Assembly: GCA_016297855.1 (NCBI GenBank)
Contig: JAEDFW010000107.1
Span: forward strand, 1-5,894
Direction of reading: 5' to 3'
DNA length: 5,894 nt
Source of the DNA: Oscillospiraceae bacterium
Lineage (GTDB): Bacteria > Bacillota > Clostridia > Oscillospirales > Oscillospiraceae
The notes beneath the pieces were generated by a model, which searched no databases, was not told the origin of the DNA, and saw nothing but the letters and a program-made list of their open reading frames with translations. The position numbers were made by a program, and so were the translations under genes. Of the stretch, positions 1 to 5,708 are shown one piece after another; within the stretch, counting starts at the first letter, position 1, and each line of letters starts with the position of its first letter.

Positions 1-41
1 GCGTAGCCATGATCCACGCCAATGGTAATGGGTTCTGTCAT
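1..41 (-). CDS. Actin-like ATPase, ParM/StbA-type, N-terminal fragment
   Basis: Only the first 13 codons and two more bases are present; the gene runs off the left edge. The readable start is MTEPITIGVDHGY followed by a probable Ala. A short lead followed by a beta strand of the form I-G-(V/I)-D-H-G-Y matches the phosphate-1 region of the actin/Hsp70 ATPase fold as it appears in clostridial ParM/StbA-family proteins. Such proteins form filaments that segregate plasmids or other elements. The ATG shares four bases (ATGA, 38-41) with the stop of the upstream coiled-coil gene, so translation is probably coupled. A purine-rich AAGGTGG lies about 8 bases upstream. Position downstream of ssb in a compact operon fits an element-maintenance role. 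With so few residues another ASKHA-fold protein (a kinase or an Hsp70-like protein) cannot be excluded. Confidence 0.55.
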   Translation of the reverse strand, partial: MTEPITIGVDHGY

Positions 42-649
42 CGTTCTTCCACCTTTTCTTTCCGTTTGTTCATATCCTTCTGCGGTGCGCGTTCCTCTGG
101 GAGCAGTTTCCCAAAGCCCAGCTTACGCAGCGTCTTTTCATACAGCTTTTTCTCAAACGCCAGATACTCTGGAGATGTGTAATCGGTATGAAGCGAAACA
201 GCTTCTTCATAGCACGGCGCGACGATCTCATACTCCACAGAGCCGAAACGGTCCGCGGTCAGGTATCGCAGCATCCCGTAACCGTCCATTTCCTCGAATT
301 TCCCCATATTATCTTCCATGGCAAACTCCGTGCTGATATGAAAGCGCGTCAACTCAGCAGCGCTCCTATAAAGCACAAATCCGCCCGGATCAAGGTAGGG
401 CGCAACCGCCTTATATAACCGCCGACAGTGTTCCCGGCTGTTCAACCGCGGGACCAGCTTCACAAGGGCTTCTTCCAGCGCTTTGTTCTTTTGAGACAAC
501 TTCCTGTTACCGATTTGCAGATTGTTATACGCAATGGAGAGCTGAACCGCCGTGCGCTCTTGGGACGCTTGCTGCTCGCACATGGCCTCATATTTGATCT
601 TCAGCGCGGGGTATTCTCGGATCGCAGTCAGCATTTCAGATAATCTCAT
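38..649 (-). CDS. Hypothetical protein with N-terminal coiled coil, 203 aa
   Basis: I do not recognise this family. Residues about 16-70 are a continuous polar, heptad-like helical stretch rich in Glu, Gln, Lys and Leu, and probably form a coiled coil. Residues about 72-165 look like a mixed globular domain with several aromatic residues. The last ~35 residues are very charged and end in a Lys/Arg/Glu-rich tail. There is no signal peptide or membrane segment, so it is probably cytoplasmic. The start is the ATG at 649, with GGAGG 8 bases upstream inside the preceding gene. Its start overlaps the stop of the 136-aa gene by four bases, and its own stop overlaps the start of the actin-like gene by four bases. 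This tight double coupling suggests the three products are made together. A role as an accessory or adaptor for the actin-like protein is a guess from position only. Confidence 0.8.
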   Translation of the reverse strand: MRLSEMLTAIREYPALKIKYEAMCEQQASQERTAVQLSIAYNNLQIGNRKLSQKNKALEEALVKLVPRLNSREHCRRLYKAVAPYLDPGGFVLYRSAAELTRFHISTEFAMEDNMGKFEEMDGYGMLRYLTADRFGSVEYEIVAPCYEEAVSLHTDYTSPEYLAFEKKLYEKTLRKLGFGKLLPEERAPQKDMNKRKEKVEER

Positions 650-1056
650 CTGCGCTTCCTCCGATACCGCGAAAACCGCTGCAGCACCTGCAAACGATTG
701 TCAATCTTACATGACGCCTGATCAACCGCTTCCATGTCCTTATCCAGCTTCTTGTGGATGTGTTCCAGTGCGTCGCGGTCATTGCAGCAGTCCACCAGAA
801 CATAGGTGCTGCCGGTGGAGAACACCTCGCGCCTGCCGTATGGGTCGCGGAGGCTGGCAATGAGCCGCTGGCCGACCTTTTTCCGGTACGCAATTTGCAA
901 TGCTTCCGGTTCTCCGCAGACACCGTACCGCTTCAAGATCTGCGCGACCTCGTCGGAGGAGATCTGCTGGTGCGTCATCAGCTTCTCCAGGATCTCTGCG
1001 GCGGCATCCTCCGGAACGCCGGAATAGCCGGAATAACCATCTAAATATGCCGTCAT
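646..1056 (-). CDS. Small basic-tailed protein, possible winged-helix DNA-binding, 136 aa
   Basis: No family is recognised with certainty. Starting at ATG 1056 the protein has two predicted helices (residues about 18-29 and 33-44), a third helix rich in Arg/Lys (about 55-69), then a strand-turn-strand (about 76-89, containing STGSTYVLVD). That order resembles a winged helix-turn-helix, with the last part as the wing. A long C-terminal helix (about 95-128) ends in a strongly basic tail, RYRRKRR. No signal peptide is seen. The inner ATG is preferred because AAAGGAGG lies 7 bases upstream (1064-1071); an 11-residue extension to 1089 would bury that site and run into a hairpin. It lies between ssb and the coiled-coil gene, which suggests a DNA-associated role in element replication, partition or regulation. 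The fold assignment is inference from sequence pattern only. Confidence 0.8.
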   Translation of the reverse strand: MTAYLDGYSGYSGVPEDAAAEILEKLMTHQQISSDEVAQILKRYGVCGEPEALQIAYRKKVGQRLIASLRDPYGRREVFSTGSTYVLVDCCNDRDALEHIHKKLDKDMEAVDQASCKIDNRLQVLQRFSRYRRKRR

Positions 1057-1079
1057 GTTTGGGCCTCCTTTCTGCGCGC

Positions 1080-1110
1080 AAACGGCCATCCCGCAATGGG
1101 ATGGCCGCTT
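1080..1110 (-). terminator. Hairpin between ssb and the 136-aa gene, possible attenuator
   Basis: A perfect 10-base-pair inverted repeat, CGGCCATCCC at 1083-1092 and GGGATGGCCG at 1098-1107, encloses a 5-base loop. On the transcribed (minus) strand the stem is flanked by AAG and TTT, which could add three pairs including one G-U. The stem lies just after the ssb stop and ends about 9 bases before the ribosome binding site of the next gene. The T run is only three bases, so it is at best a weak terminator. It may instead lower downstream expression, or act as an mRNA processing or stability element. Confidence 0.45.
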
Positions 1111-1116
1111 CGTTTG

Positions 1117-1473
1117 TTACGCTGCCGCAGGAAGCTCCGCAGCATCGTCCAGTTCTTTCCGGGGCGAGAGGAATTCCACCTCGGTCGCTTTGAGCAGGAA
1201 GCCGGGCTGCCGCTCCGGTTCCTCGGCAAAGGTGATCGTTTCAAAATCACCGCTGGCCGCAATCTTGCAGCCCTTTCTGGCAAACTCCGCGCAGCGTTCT
1301 GCGAGCACGCCGCGCACCTTGATCGAGATAAAATCGGTCAGCTTTTCTCCATCCGGAGATTTGTAGCGGCGATCCGAGGCAATACGCATGATGGCGTAGG
1401 GCTTGCCGGTTTCTTCGTTGGTCTTGAGGACGGGATCTCCCGTCAGGTTGCCGATGGCAATCATTTTAAGCAT
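1117..1473 (-). CDS. ssb: Single-stranded DNA-binding protein, divergent short form, 118 aa
   Basis: The protein has the OB-fold pattern of bacterial SSB: an N-terminal MLKMIAIGNLTGDP strand and turn, then GKPYAIMRIASDRRY, then DFISIKVRGVLAERCAEFARKG, then a strand ASGDFETITF, and finally a late strand ATEVEFLSPRK. SSB coats single-stranded DNA during replication, repair and conjugative transfer. Two oddities are visible. Where typical SSBs have a Trp in the V-W-G-K-L-A-E segment, this one has Arg (KVRGVLAE). The C-terminal acidic tail is almost absent: it ends ELDDAAELPAAA without the Asp-Ile-Pro-Phe type tip that recruits partner proteins. At 118 residues it is shorter than chromosomal SSBs (usually about 140-180). 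ATG 1473 is preceded by AGAAGGA at a 7-base spacing, 24 bases after the stop of the surface-protein gene. It is most likely an element-borne SSB paralogue. Confidence 0.85.
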   Translation of the reverse strand: MLKMIAIGNLTGDPVLKTNEETGKPYAIMRIASDRRYKSPDGEKLTDFISIKVRGVLAERCAEFARKGCKIAASGDFETITFAEEPERQPGFLLKATEVEFLSPRKELDDAAELPAAA

Positions 1474-1497
1474 AGTAACGTCCTTCTTTCTTTGTAA

Positions 1498-3747
1498 TTA
1501 CGCCCATTCGACGACGAACAGGACGCAGAGGATGTTGGCGTTTGTGACCGGCTGAGACAGGGCGCTGACAACTGCGTCATAGGTGAGCGTCAGGCTTTCT
1601 TCCTCGTTGATCTGCCACGGGGAAGTGAGTACAAGCTGTTCTGTGCTGCCGGTCTTGCTGGTCTGTGCGCTGTTGATCTTGAAGCCGATCTGGTTGCTGT
1701 CCACCTTGGCGTGGGACATATCCGAAGCATACGGCACCAGTGTCCAGCCGTTTTCTGCCGTCAGGGTCACGGAGGACACCTGCACAGCGGCTGTGGAGTG
1801 GTTGACGATCTCCGCGTTGGAGACATAGACCTTTCCATTCTGATCGACCGTCACCGGCAGCACAGCCGGAACAATGACAGAGAACACGGTTGCTTCTTCC
1901 CAATGTGCATAGTAGGTGGTAGATGCTACTTCTTTGAACACAGTATTGCCGTCAACCTGCGTGCCGCCGGTTTCCTGCGTAAACCAGCCGAGGAACGCAT
2001 AGCCCCTGCGGGTAGGCTCCGTGGGCAGGTTCAGCGTTTCGCCGTAGGTCTGGTTGGTAGTTTCCGTTTTGCCGGTACCGAGATCCCATGTGATCTTGTA
2101 TTCTGCCGGAGCAAACTGCGCATAGAATGTCCGCGCGGCCGTAATCGTGACCGTGTTGTACAGTGCGCCGTTTGTCTTTTCGGTGTACCAGCCGGAGAAT
2201 GTGTGACCTGCCTTGACCGGCGTGTAGCCGGGGGCAACGGCAGTCTGGTTGGGCGCGACGGAGGTCGTCACGCTGTTCTTGCCGCCAACCGTGCCGCCGT
2301 TGGACGCGGCATCCCACGTCACGATCAGCGCGACATTCGCGCCGCAATCGTCGCAGACACCATCCGCATTGGAATCCCGATGGTCGCCATACTCATAGTC
2401 CGAATCGCCGCAGGCCGAACAGGTCTTTGTTCTGCGATGCTGCGTTTCGTCGTATTTTGACCAGTTCCCGTAGGAATAGCTGTGGTCGGCGTAGTCATAG
2501 GCCGATGCACCGCAGCCGGAGCAGGTTTTCGAGCGACGGTGCTGGGTATCAGAATACTTGCTCCATGAGCCTGTGGAGTAGGAATGCGAACCGTAGTCCG
2601 TGATACTGTATCCGCAGGTGTGGCAGGACACCGTCCGGCTGTGCTGACTGGAGGAATCGTTGCTCCAGCTCCCGTAGCTCAGGCTGTGCGAAGCATAGTC
2701 ATAGCTGGATGCGCCGCAGTTCCGGCAATAGGCTTCGCGCCGGTGCTGCGATGTAGAATACTGCTCCCAGCTTCCATAGGAATAGCTGTGACCGGTTGCG
2801 TAGATGGTTTCGCGCTTGCTCTGGCCGCAATCGCAGCTATATTCCCGGTAGCCGTTTCGCGTGCAAGTGGCATCATTTTCATAGTCCAGAACCCATGTAT
2901 GGCTTCCGCAGTCCGGGCAAGTCCAAGAACCATACGAGCCGGAACCGTGGTCTTTATACACATAAGTCCCTAAATTCTGAACATAATGGCACTTATAGCA
3001 CTCATAATACTCCTGATGACCTCTGGATGTATGCGTCGTGGAAACGTAGGTCCCCTGCAAAGAATACTGCTTACAGCTTGGGCAGGTGCCGACAATGCCG
3101 GTGGACGCACGGGTGGAAACTTGTGCAGGCGCTTTCTTGATGCCGCCTGCGGTGGCGGCATCTGCGTTCTGATACACACCGTAAAGATCGTGGAAATATC
3201 GGTTGCTTCGATTGGATGCTATCCAGTCATAATCGTGGAAAGGCACAGAAGAATCCGGGTATCCAATGATGTACGCAACATAGAGCGTATCGCCGTTGTC
3301 GGTTTCACGCCAGAATGCATCTTCTCCGATGCTGTCCAGCGTATGCTCTCCGTAATAAATGGACAGCTTCGTCAGCAGTGGGCAGTTATAAAAGGCGTGC
3401 CTGCCGATGACTGGCGTGGTGCTGGGGATCTCGGCAGTCGTGAGATTGGTACAGTCCTCGAACCAGTAAGCGAGATCGGAGATCGCCAGACTCTCCATGC
3501 CGTCGAACCAAACCTGCGTGATCTGGCCGCGGTATTCTGCCCACGGTTGGTCGTCTTTGCTTGTAAAGGCGCTGCAGTCCCCGCTGCCGGAGATGGTCAG
3601 CCAGCCCTTACCGTCCAATTCCCATGTGATCTTGCTGTCCGGGATCGTGCCGCTGACGACAGCATCGTCTGCCGCAAACGCCGAGATACTGAGCGAAAGG
3701 AGCATGCAGAGGGCAAGCAGGAGTGCTGTGAGTTTTCTTGTTTTCAT
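1498..3747 (-). CDS. Large secreted multi-domain surface protein (BspA-like LRR, CxxC repeats, InlB B-repeats), 749 aa
   Basis: A Sec signal peptide occupies residues 1-25, with likely cleavage after AFA. Next comes a BspA-like leucine-rich segment (about 38-165) with the familiar W-x-L-D-G-x-G-x-L-T-I-S-G-x-G opening and H-A-F-Y-N-C-P-L-L-T-K-L type repeats. Residues about 222-470 hold repeated CxxC pairs, including four tandem 34-residue units (319-454), then D-S-N-A-D-G-V-C-D-D-C-G, which merges a calcium-loop-like pattern with a CxxC. Two InlB B-type (Listeria-Bacteroides) repeats follow, each ending in Y-A-x-(F/W), at about 474-548 and 549-618. The last module (about 621-749) is shared with two neighbours. 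No LPXTG, SLH domain or membrane anchor is seen, so attachment may depend on partners. The start at ATG 3747 has two stacked binding sites (GGAGG 7 bases away, and AAAGGAGG further back). The likely role is adhesion or extracellular matrix; the ligand is unknown. Confidence 0.9.
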   Translation of the reverse strand: MKTRKLTALLLALCMLLSLSISAFAADDAVVSGTIPDSKITWELDGKGWLTISGSGDCSAFTSKDDQPWAEYRGQITQVWFDGMESLAISDLAYWFEDCTNLTTAEIPSTTPVIGRHAFYNCPLLTKLSIYYGEHTLDSIGEDAFWRETDNGDTLYVAYIIGYPDSSVPFHDYDWIASNRSNRYFHDLYGVYQNADAATAGGIKKAPAQVSTRASTGIVGTCPSCKQYSLQGTYVSTTHTSRGHQEYYECYKCHYVQNLGTYVYKDHGSGSYGSWTCPDCGSHTWVLDYENDATCTRNGYREYSCDCGQSKRETIYATGHSYSYGSWEQYSTSQHRREAYCRNCGASSYDYASHSLSYGSWSNDSSSQHSRTVSCHTCGYSITDYGSHSYSTGSWSKYSDTQHRRSKTCSGCGASAYDYADHSYSYGNWSKYDETQHRRTKTCSACGDSDYEYGDHRDSNADGVCDDCGANVALIVTWDAASNGGTVGGKNSVTTSVAPNQTAVAPGYTPVKAGHTFSGWYTEKTNGALYNTVTITAARTFYAQFAPAEYKITWDLGTGKTETTNQTYGETLNLPTEPTRRGYAFLGWFTQETGGTQVDGNTVFKEVASTTYYAHWEEATVFSVIVPAVLPVTVDQNGKVYVSNAEIVNHSTAAVQVSSVTLTAENGWTLVPYASDMSHAKVDSNQIGFKINSAQTSKTGSTEQLVLTSPWQINEEESLTLTYDAVVSALSQPVTNANILCVLFVVEWA
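1894..2328 (-). repeat. Two InlB B-type repeats in the large surface protein
   Basis: Protein-level repeat. Each unit of about 70 residues has a first strand with T-W-D, a central G-Y-x-F/G-H-x-F followed by x-G-W-(Y/F)-T, and an ending of Y-A-x-(F/W). The first unit contains HTFSGWYTEKTNGALY and the second GYAFLGWFTQETGGTQ. This matches the Listeria-Bacteroides (InlB B) repeat, a small ubiquitin-like beta fold found in many secreted Firmicute proteins, where it usually acts as a spacer or adhesive module. Confidence 0.75.
2386..2793 (-). repeat. Four tandem 102-bp units encoding 34-residue CxxC repeats
   Basis: Exactly four in-frame units of 34 codons lie end to end (residues 319-454). Their consensus is (G/S/D)-H-S-x-S-x-G-x-W, then six or so polar residues, then Q-H-(R/S)-R, then C-x-x-C-(G), ending in Y-(D/E)-Y or D-Y-(A/G). 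All four keep the His, Trp, Gln-His and both Cys positions while other positions vary. Each unit therefore has one CxxC pair and two conserved His, which could form a metal site or disulfide. The DNA copies have diverged, so the array is old or under protein-level selection and is not a recent slippage product. Confidence 0.85.
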
Positions 3748-3764
3748 AGCGGTTCCTCCCTCCT

Positions 3765-4280
3765 TTACGAATTGCCGGTTGCGGGCGCGATGGTGAAGAT
3801 CAGCGTCGCGGCGTTCACTTTCTCCACCTTTTCGGTTGCTGTGACCTTCGCGGTGTATACGATCCGCAGGTTTTTGCCTGCGTCAATGACCGGGAACGCG
3901 CCGTCAGCCAACGTCAGCTTGCCTTCCTTGACCGTTTTGCAGCCGTTGATGCTGAACGCGATCTTTCCGGCTTCGCTGCCGAAGTTCTCAAAATCGCCAA
4001 TGGCAAACGCGCCGGGCTGCACATCGACGGCCACGACCTGCACCGCACCGCTCTGTGCGCGGTTTTCAATGACGGCGTTGGATGCCGTTACAACATAGCC
4101 GTCCAAAACCGTGACCGGCAGGCAGGCGGGGACGCTGACGGAGATGGGCGAGACAGAATTCACAACCGTCAGTACAACCGGGACGCTGGCCTGCGCGGTT
4201 TCTGCGGCAAAGGCAGAAACCGACAGCGAGCAGAGCATCAGAACAGCCAGCAGGAGAGAAAACAGTTTCTTTGTTCTCAT
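3765..4280 (-). CDS. Small secreted protein made of one shared beta-rich module, 171 aa
   Basis: A signal peptide (MRTKKLFSLL to AFA, residues 1-25) is followed by a short linker and a single domain, from about residue 46 to near the end. The domain opens with ISVSVPACLPVTV, then has SNAVIEN, GAVQVVAV, IAFSINGC and IVYTAKV segments. This order parallels the C-terminal module of the large neighbour (IVPAVLPVTV, SNAEIVN, AAVQVSSV, IGFKIN, LTYDAVV). The pattern suggests a secreted beta sandwich; resemblance to TasA/camelysin-type fibre proteins is possible but unproven. The start at ATG 4280 overlaps the SLH-gene stop by four bases (ATGA) and has AAGGAGGT 9 bases upstream. An 8-residue longer start at 4304 would overlap the SLH gene further and ignores both the signal peptide and this binding site. 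It ends ATGNS with no anchor. Confidence 0.85.
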   Translation of the reverse strand: MRTKKLFSLLLAVLMLCSLSVSAFAAETAQASVPVVLTVVNSVSPISVSVPACLPVTVLDGYVVTASNAVIENRAQSGAVQVVAVDVQPGAFAIGDFENFGSEAGKIAFSINGCKTVKEGKLTLADGAFPVIDAGKNLRIVYTAKVTATEKVEKVNAATLIFTIAPATGNS

Positions 4281-5641
4281 TTTGACATTACCTCCTTCGG
4301 CCACAGGTACGCAGCATGCAGGGCAGTCTTGACCTCCAGTGTGCCGACCGTCTTACCGTCACGGGTGGCTGTGATCGTCGCGGTGCAGGCAGCGTTGCCG
4401 TATTCCGGCACGTCTTTCAGCGTGATGGAGCTGACCGACGCGCCCGCTGCAAGGGTGATGGGATCTGCAATGAGGCTGCCGTCAGAATCTCTGCGGATCT
4501 CGATGGTATAGGTGTCCGTCTTGCTGCTATTTTTCAGCGTGGCAGATACCGTCTGCTCGCCAACGATGGCATACAGATGCGCGGGGATCTCTGCCTGAAT
4601 GAGATTTTCGTCTACCATCTTATTGAGATCGCGCTGCGCATTCAGCAGATCGTCCATCGCGTAAAATACAATCTCTGTTTCCGGGAATTTGCCTGCGCGC
4701 TCTGTGATGCGGGTTTTGATTTTGTCATAGACCAGAAGCGTCGATTCGCGGTCAAAAATGACCTTGACCGGTCCGTCCACACGACAGGCAATGACTTCGG
4801 CCGCTGTTGTGCCGTCATTGCAGTAAATCGCCGCTGTGCCGCCGCCCCACACGACAAGGCGGCCGGAGATTTTTACATTGGACAGCGTGATCTTGCCGTC
4901 TGCAACGCCGTTGCCGATGATGAGATCGCCGTCGATAGACATATCCTTCAATTCGACATCTTTGGTGCGGACAAGCAGATTGCCCTTGTAGTCCTTCGTA
5001 TAGCTGCCGTTTTTGGTGATATAGGACTGAATGATGTTGAAATAGAGCTGTGCAAACTCTGCTCTTGTGATATTGGCCTGCGGGACAAGCCCCTGCGTGC
5101 GGCCATGCACATAACCGGCTGCGACCATTGCTTTCATGTACGGCAGCGCCCATGTGGAAACATCCTTCGCATCCGCAAACTTGGACAGATCCGTCTTGGT
5201 GTAATCATCCAAATTAAGCTGCAAAGCTCTTGCCACAACTGCAATGGCCTCCTGACGAGTGATGGCCCGATCCGGCTGCATGCTGCTGGCGGAAACGCCG
5301 TTATACGTCCCCATCTGGACGGCGAGGGCTACATCTTTGTAGTACCACTTGGATTTTGCAACGTCCTTGTACGCAGAAATGTCCGCTGTTTTGTAACAGC
5401 CAAAGGAACGGTTTGTAATAGCCGCCATTTCCGCACGGGTCAAAAGACCATTGGGGTCAAGCTGCGTCCTGGATTTACCGTAAAGCAAGCCGTTATCTAC
5501 AGCCGCAGACACGGCTTCGGCGTACCACGCTTTGGTGTCCACATCCTTGAAATCTGAAATGCTCGCCGCGGATGCGGAAACAGCGAGAGACAGGCAGGTC
5601 ACGACAGCCAGAAACAGCGCAAGAATTCGTTTTGTTTTCAA
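4277..5641 (-). CDS. S-layer-homology (SLH) domain secreted protein, 454 aa
   Basis: A signal peptide (residues 1-25, ending SASA) is followed by three SLH domains at about 28-80, 90-140 and 152-207. Each has the F-x-D/Y-K-D-V start and an (I/L)-T-R-x-E motif: LTRAEM at 67-72, ITRQEA at 127-132 and ITRAEF at 191-196. In the SLH family, triplet domains bind pyruvylated secondary wall polymer, so this is probably the wall anchor of the cluster. Residues about 215-285 contain KDVELKDMSIDGDLIIGNG and ISGRLVVWGGG, a strand-rich stretch often seen after SLH triplets in Clostridia. Residues about 352-440 look like an Ig-like or CARDB-like beta domain. No catalytic domain is visible. The start is TTG at 5641; no in-frame ATG or GTG lies between it and the terminator, and the signal peptide begins right there. 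The stop overlaps the next gene's start (ATGA), so the two are probably co-translated. Confidence 0.9.
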   Translation of the reverse strand: MKTKRILALFLAVVTCLSLAVSASAASISDFKDVDTKAWYAEAVSAAVDNGLLYGKSRTQLDPNGLLTRAEMAAITNRSFGCYKTADISAYKDVAKSKWYYKDVALAVQMGTYNGVSASSMQPDRAITRQEAIAVVARALQLNLDDYTKTDLSKFADAKDVSTWALPYMKAMVAAGYVHGRTQGLVPQANITRAEFAQLYFNIIQSYITKNGSYTKDYKGNLLVRTKDVELKDMSIDGDLIIGNGVADGKITLSNVKISGRLVVWGGGTAAIYCNDGTTAAEVIACRVDGPVKVIFDRESTLLVYDKIKTRITERAGKFPETEIVFYAMDDLLNAQRDLNKMVDENLIQAEIPAHLYAIVGEQTVSATLKNSSKTDTYTIEIRRDSDGSLIADPITLAAGASVSSITLKDVPEYGNAACTATITATRDGKTVGTLEVKTALHAAYLWPKEVMSK

Positions 5642-5648
5642 AGTGAAT

Positions 5649-5655
5649 CCCTCCT
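5649..5655 (-). promoter_or_regulatory. Ribosome binding site fixing the TTG start of the SLH gene
   Basis: AGGAGGG on the minus strand sits 7 bases before TTG 5641. This near-perfect Shine-Dalgarno match at ideal spacing supports the weak TTG as the true start; the encoded MKTKRIL also begins the signal peptide in the same style as the neighbours' MKTRKL and MRTKKL. The pairing of a strong site with a weak start codon may set a moderate translation level. Confidence 0.8.
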
Positions 5656-5660
5656 ATGAT

Positions 5661-5692
5661 AAAAGCTGCCGGGGGAAGCAGGTTCCCCCGGC
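5661..5692 (-). terminator. Intrinsic terminator upstream of the SLH gene
   Basis: A perfect 10-base-pair GC-rich stem, GCCGGGGGAA at 5668-5677 and TTCCCCCGGC at 5683-5692, has a 5-base loop. On the minus strand it is followed by AGCTTTTATC. It lies after the stop of the truncated upstream gene and only a few bases before the SLH-gene ribosome binding site. No convincing promoter fits between the T run and that site, so the SLH gene may depend on partial readthrough or on a promoter inside or upstream of the previous gene. Confidence 0.75.
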
Positions 5693-5708
5693 GATGGATG
5701 GGTGCGGC

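Noticed and set aside
1057..1089. Eleven-residue N-terminal extension of the 136-aa protein
   Set aside because: The extension would cover the excellent AAAGGAGG site for the inner ATG and begins inside the hairpin stem.
1711..2460. Plus-strand open frame (249 codons) opposite the InlB-repeat region
   Set aside because: The minus-strand product has clear InlB repeats and the shared module; the antisense product has no family features.
2386..2793. Regularly spaced repeats as a possible CRISPR array
   Set aside because: The units are 102 bp, contiguous, in frame and diverged at DNA level, with no identical short repeats separated by unique spacers.
2986..4098. Long plus-strand open frame (370 codons) antisense to the surface genes
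   Set aside because: It lies fully opposite well-supported genes with signal peptides and known domains, crosses a gene junction, and its translation shows no recognisable domain. It is a shadow of high-GC codon use on the other strand.
4281..4304. Eight-residue N-terminal extension of the 171-aa protein
   Set aside because: The inner ATG at 4280 forms an ATGA overlap, has AAGGAGGT upstream and begins a standard signal peptide.
4316..5557. Long plus-strand open frame (413 codons) opposite the SLH gene
   Set aside because: The minus strand here encodes three clear SLH domains. The plus-strand translation is rich in Arg, Cys and Ile with no domain pattern.
5656..5664. TATCAT as a -10 promoter box before the SLH gene
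   Set aside because: Transcription would start within or after the ribosome binding site, and no -35 match lies at a suitable distance within the hairpin.
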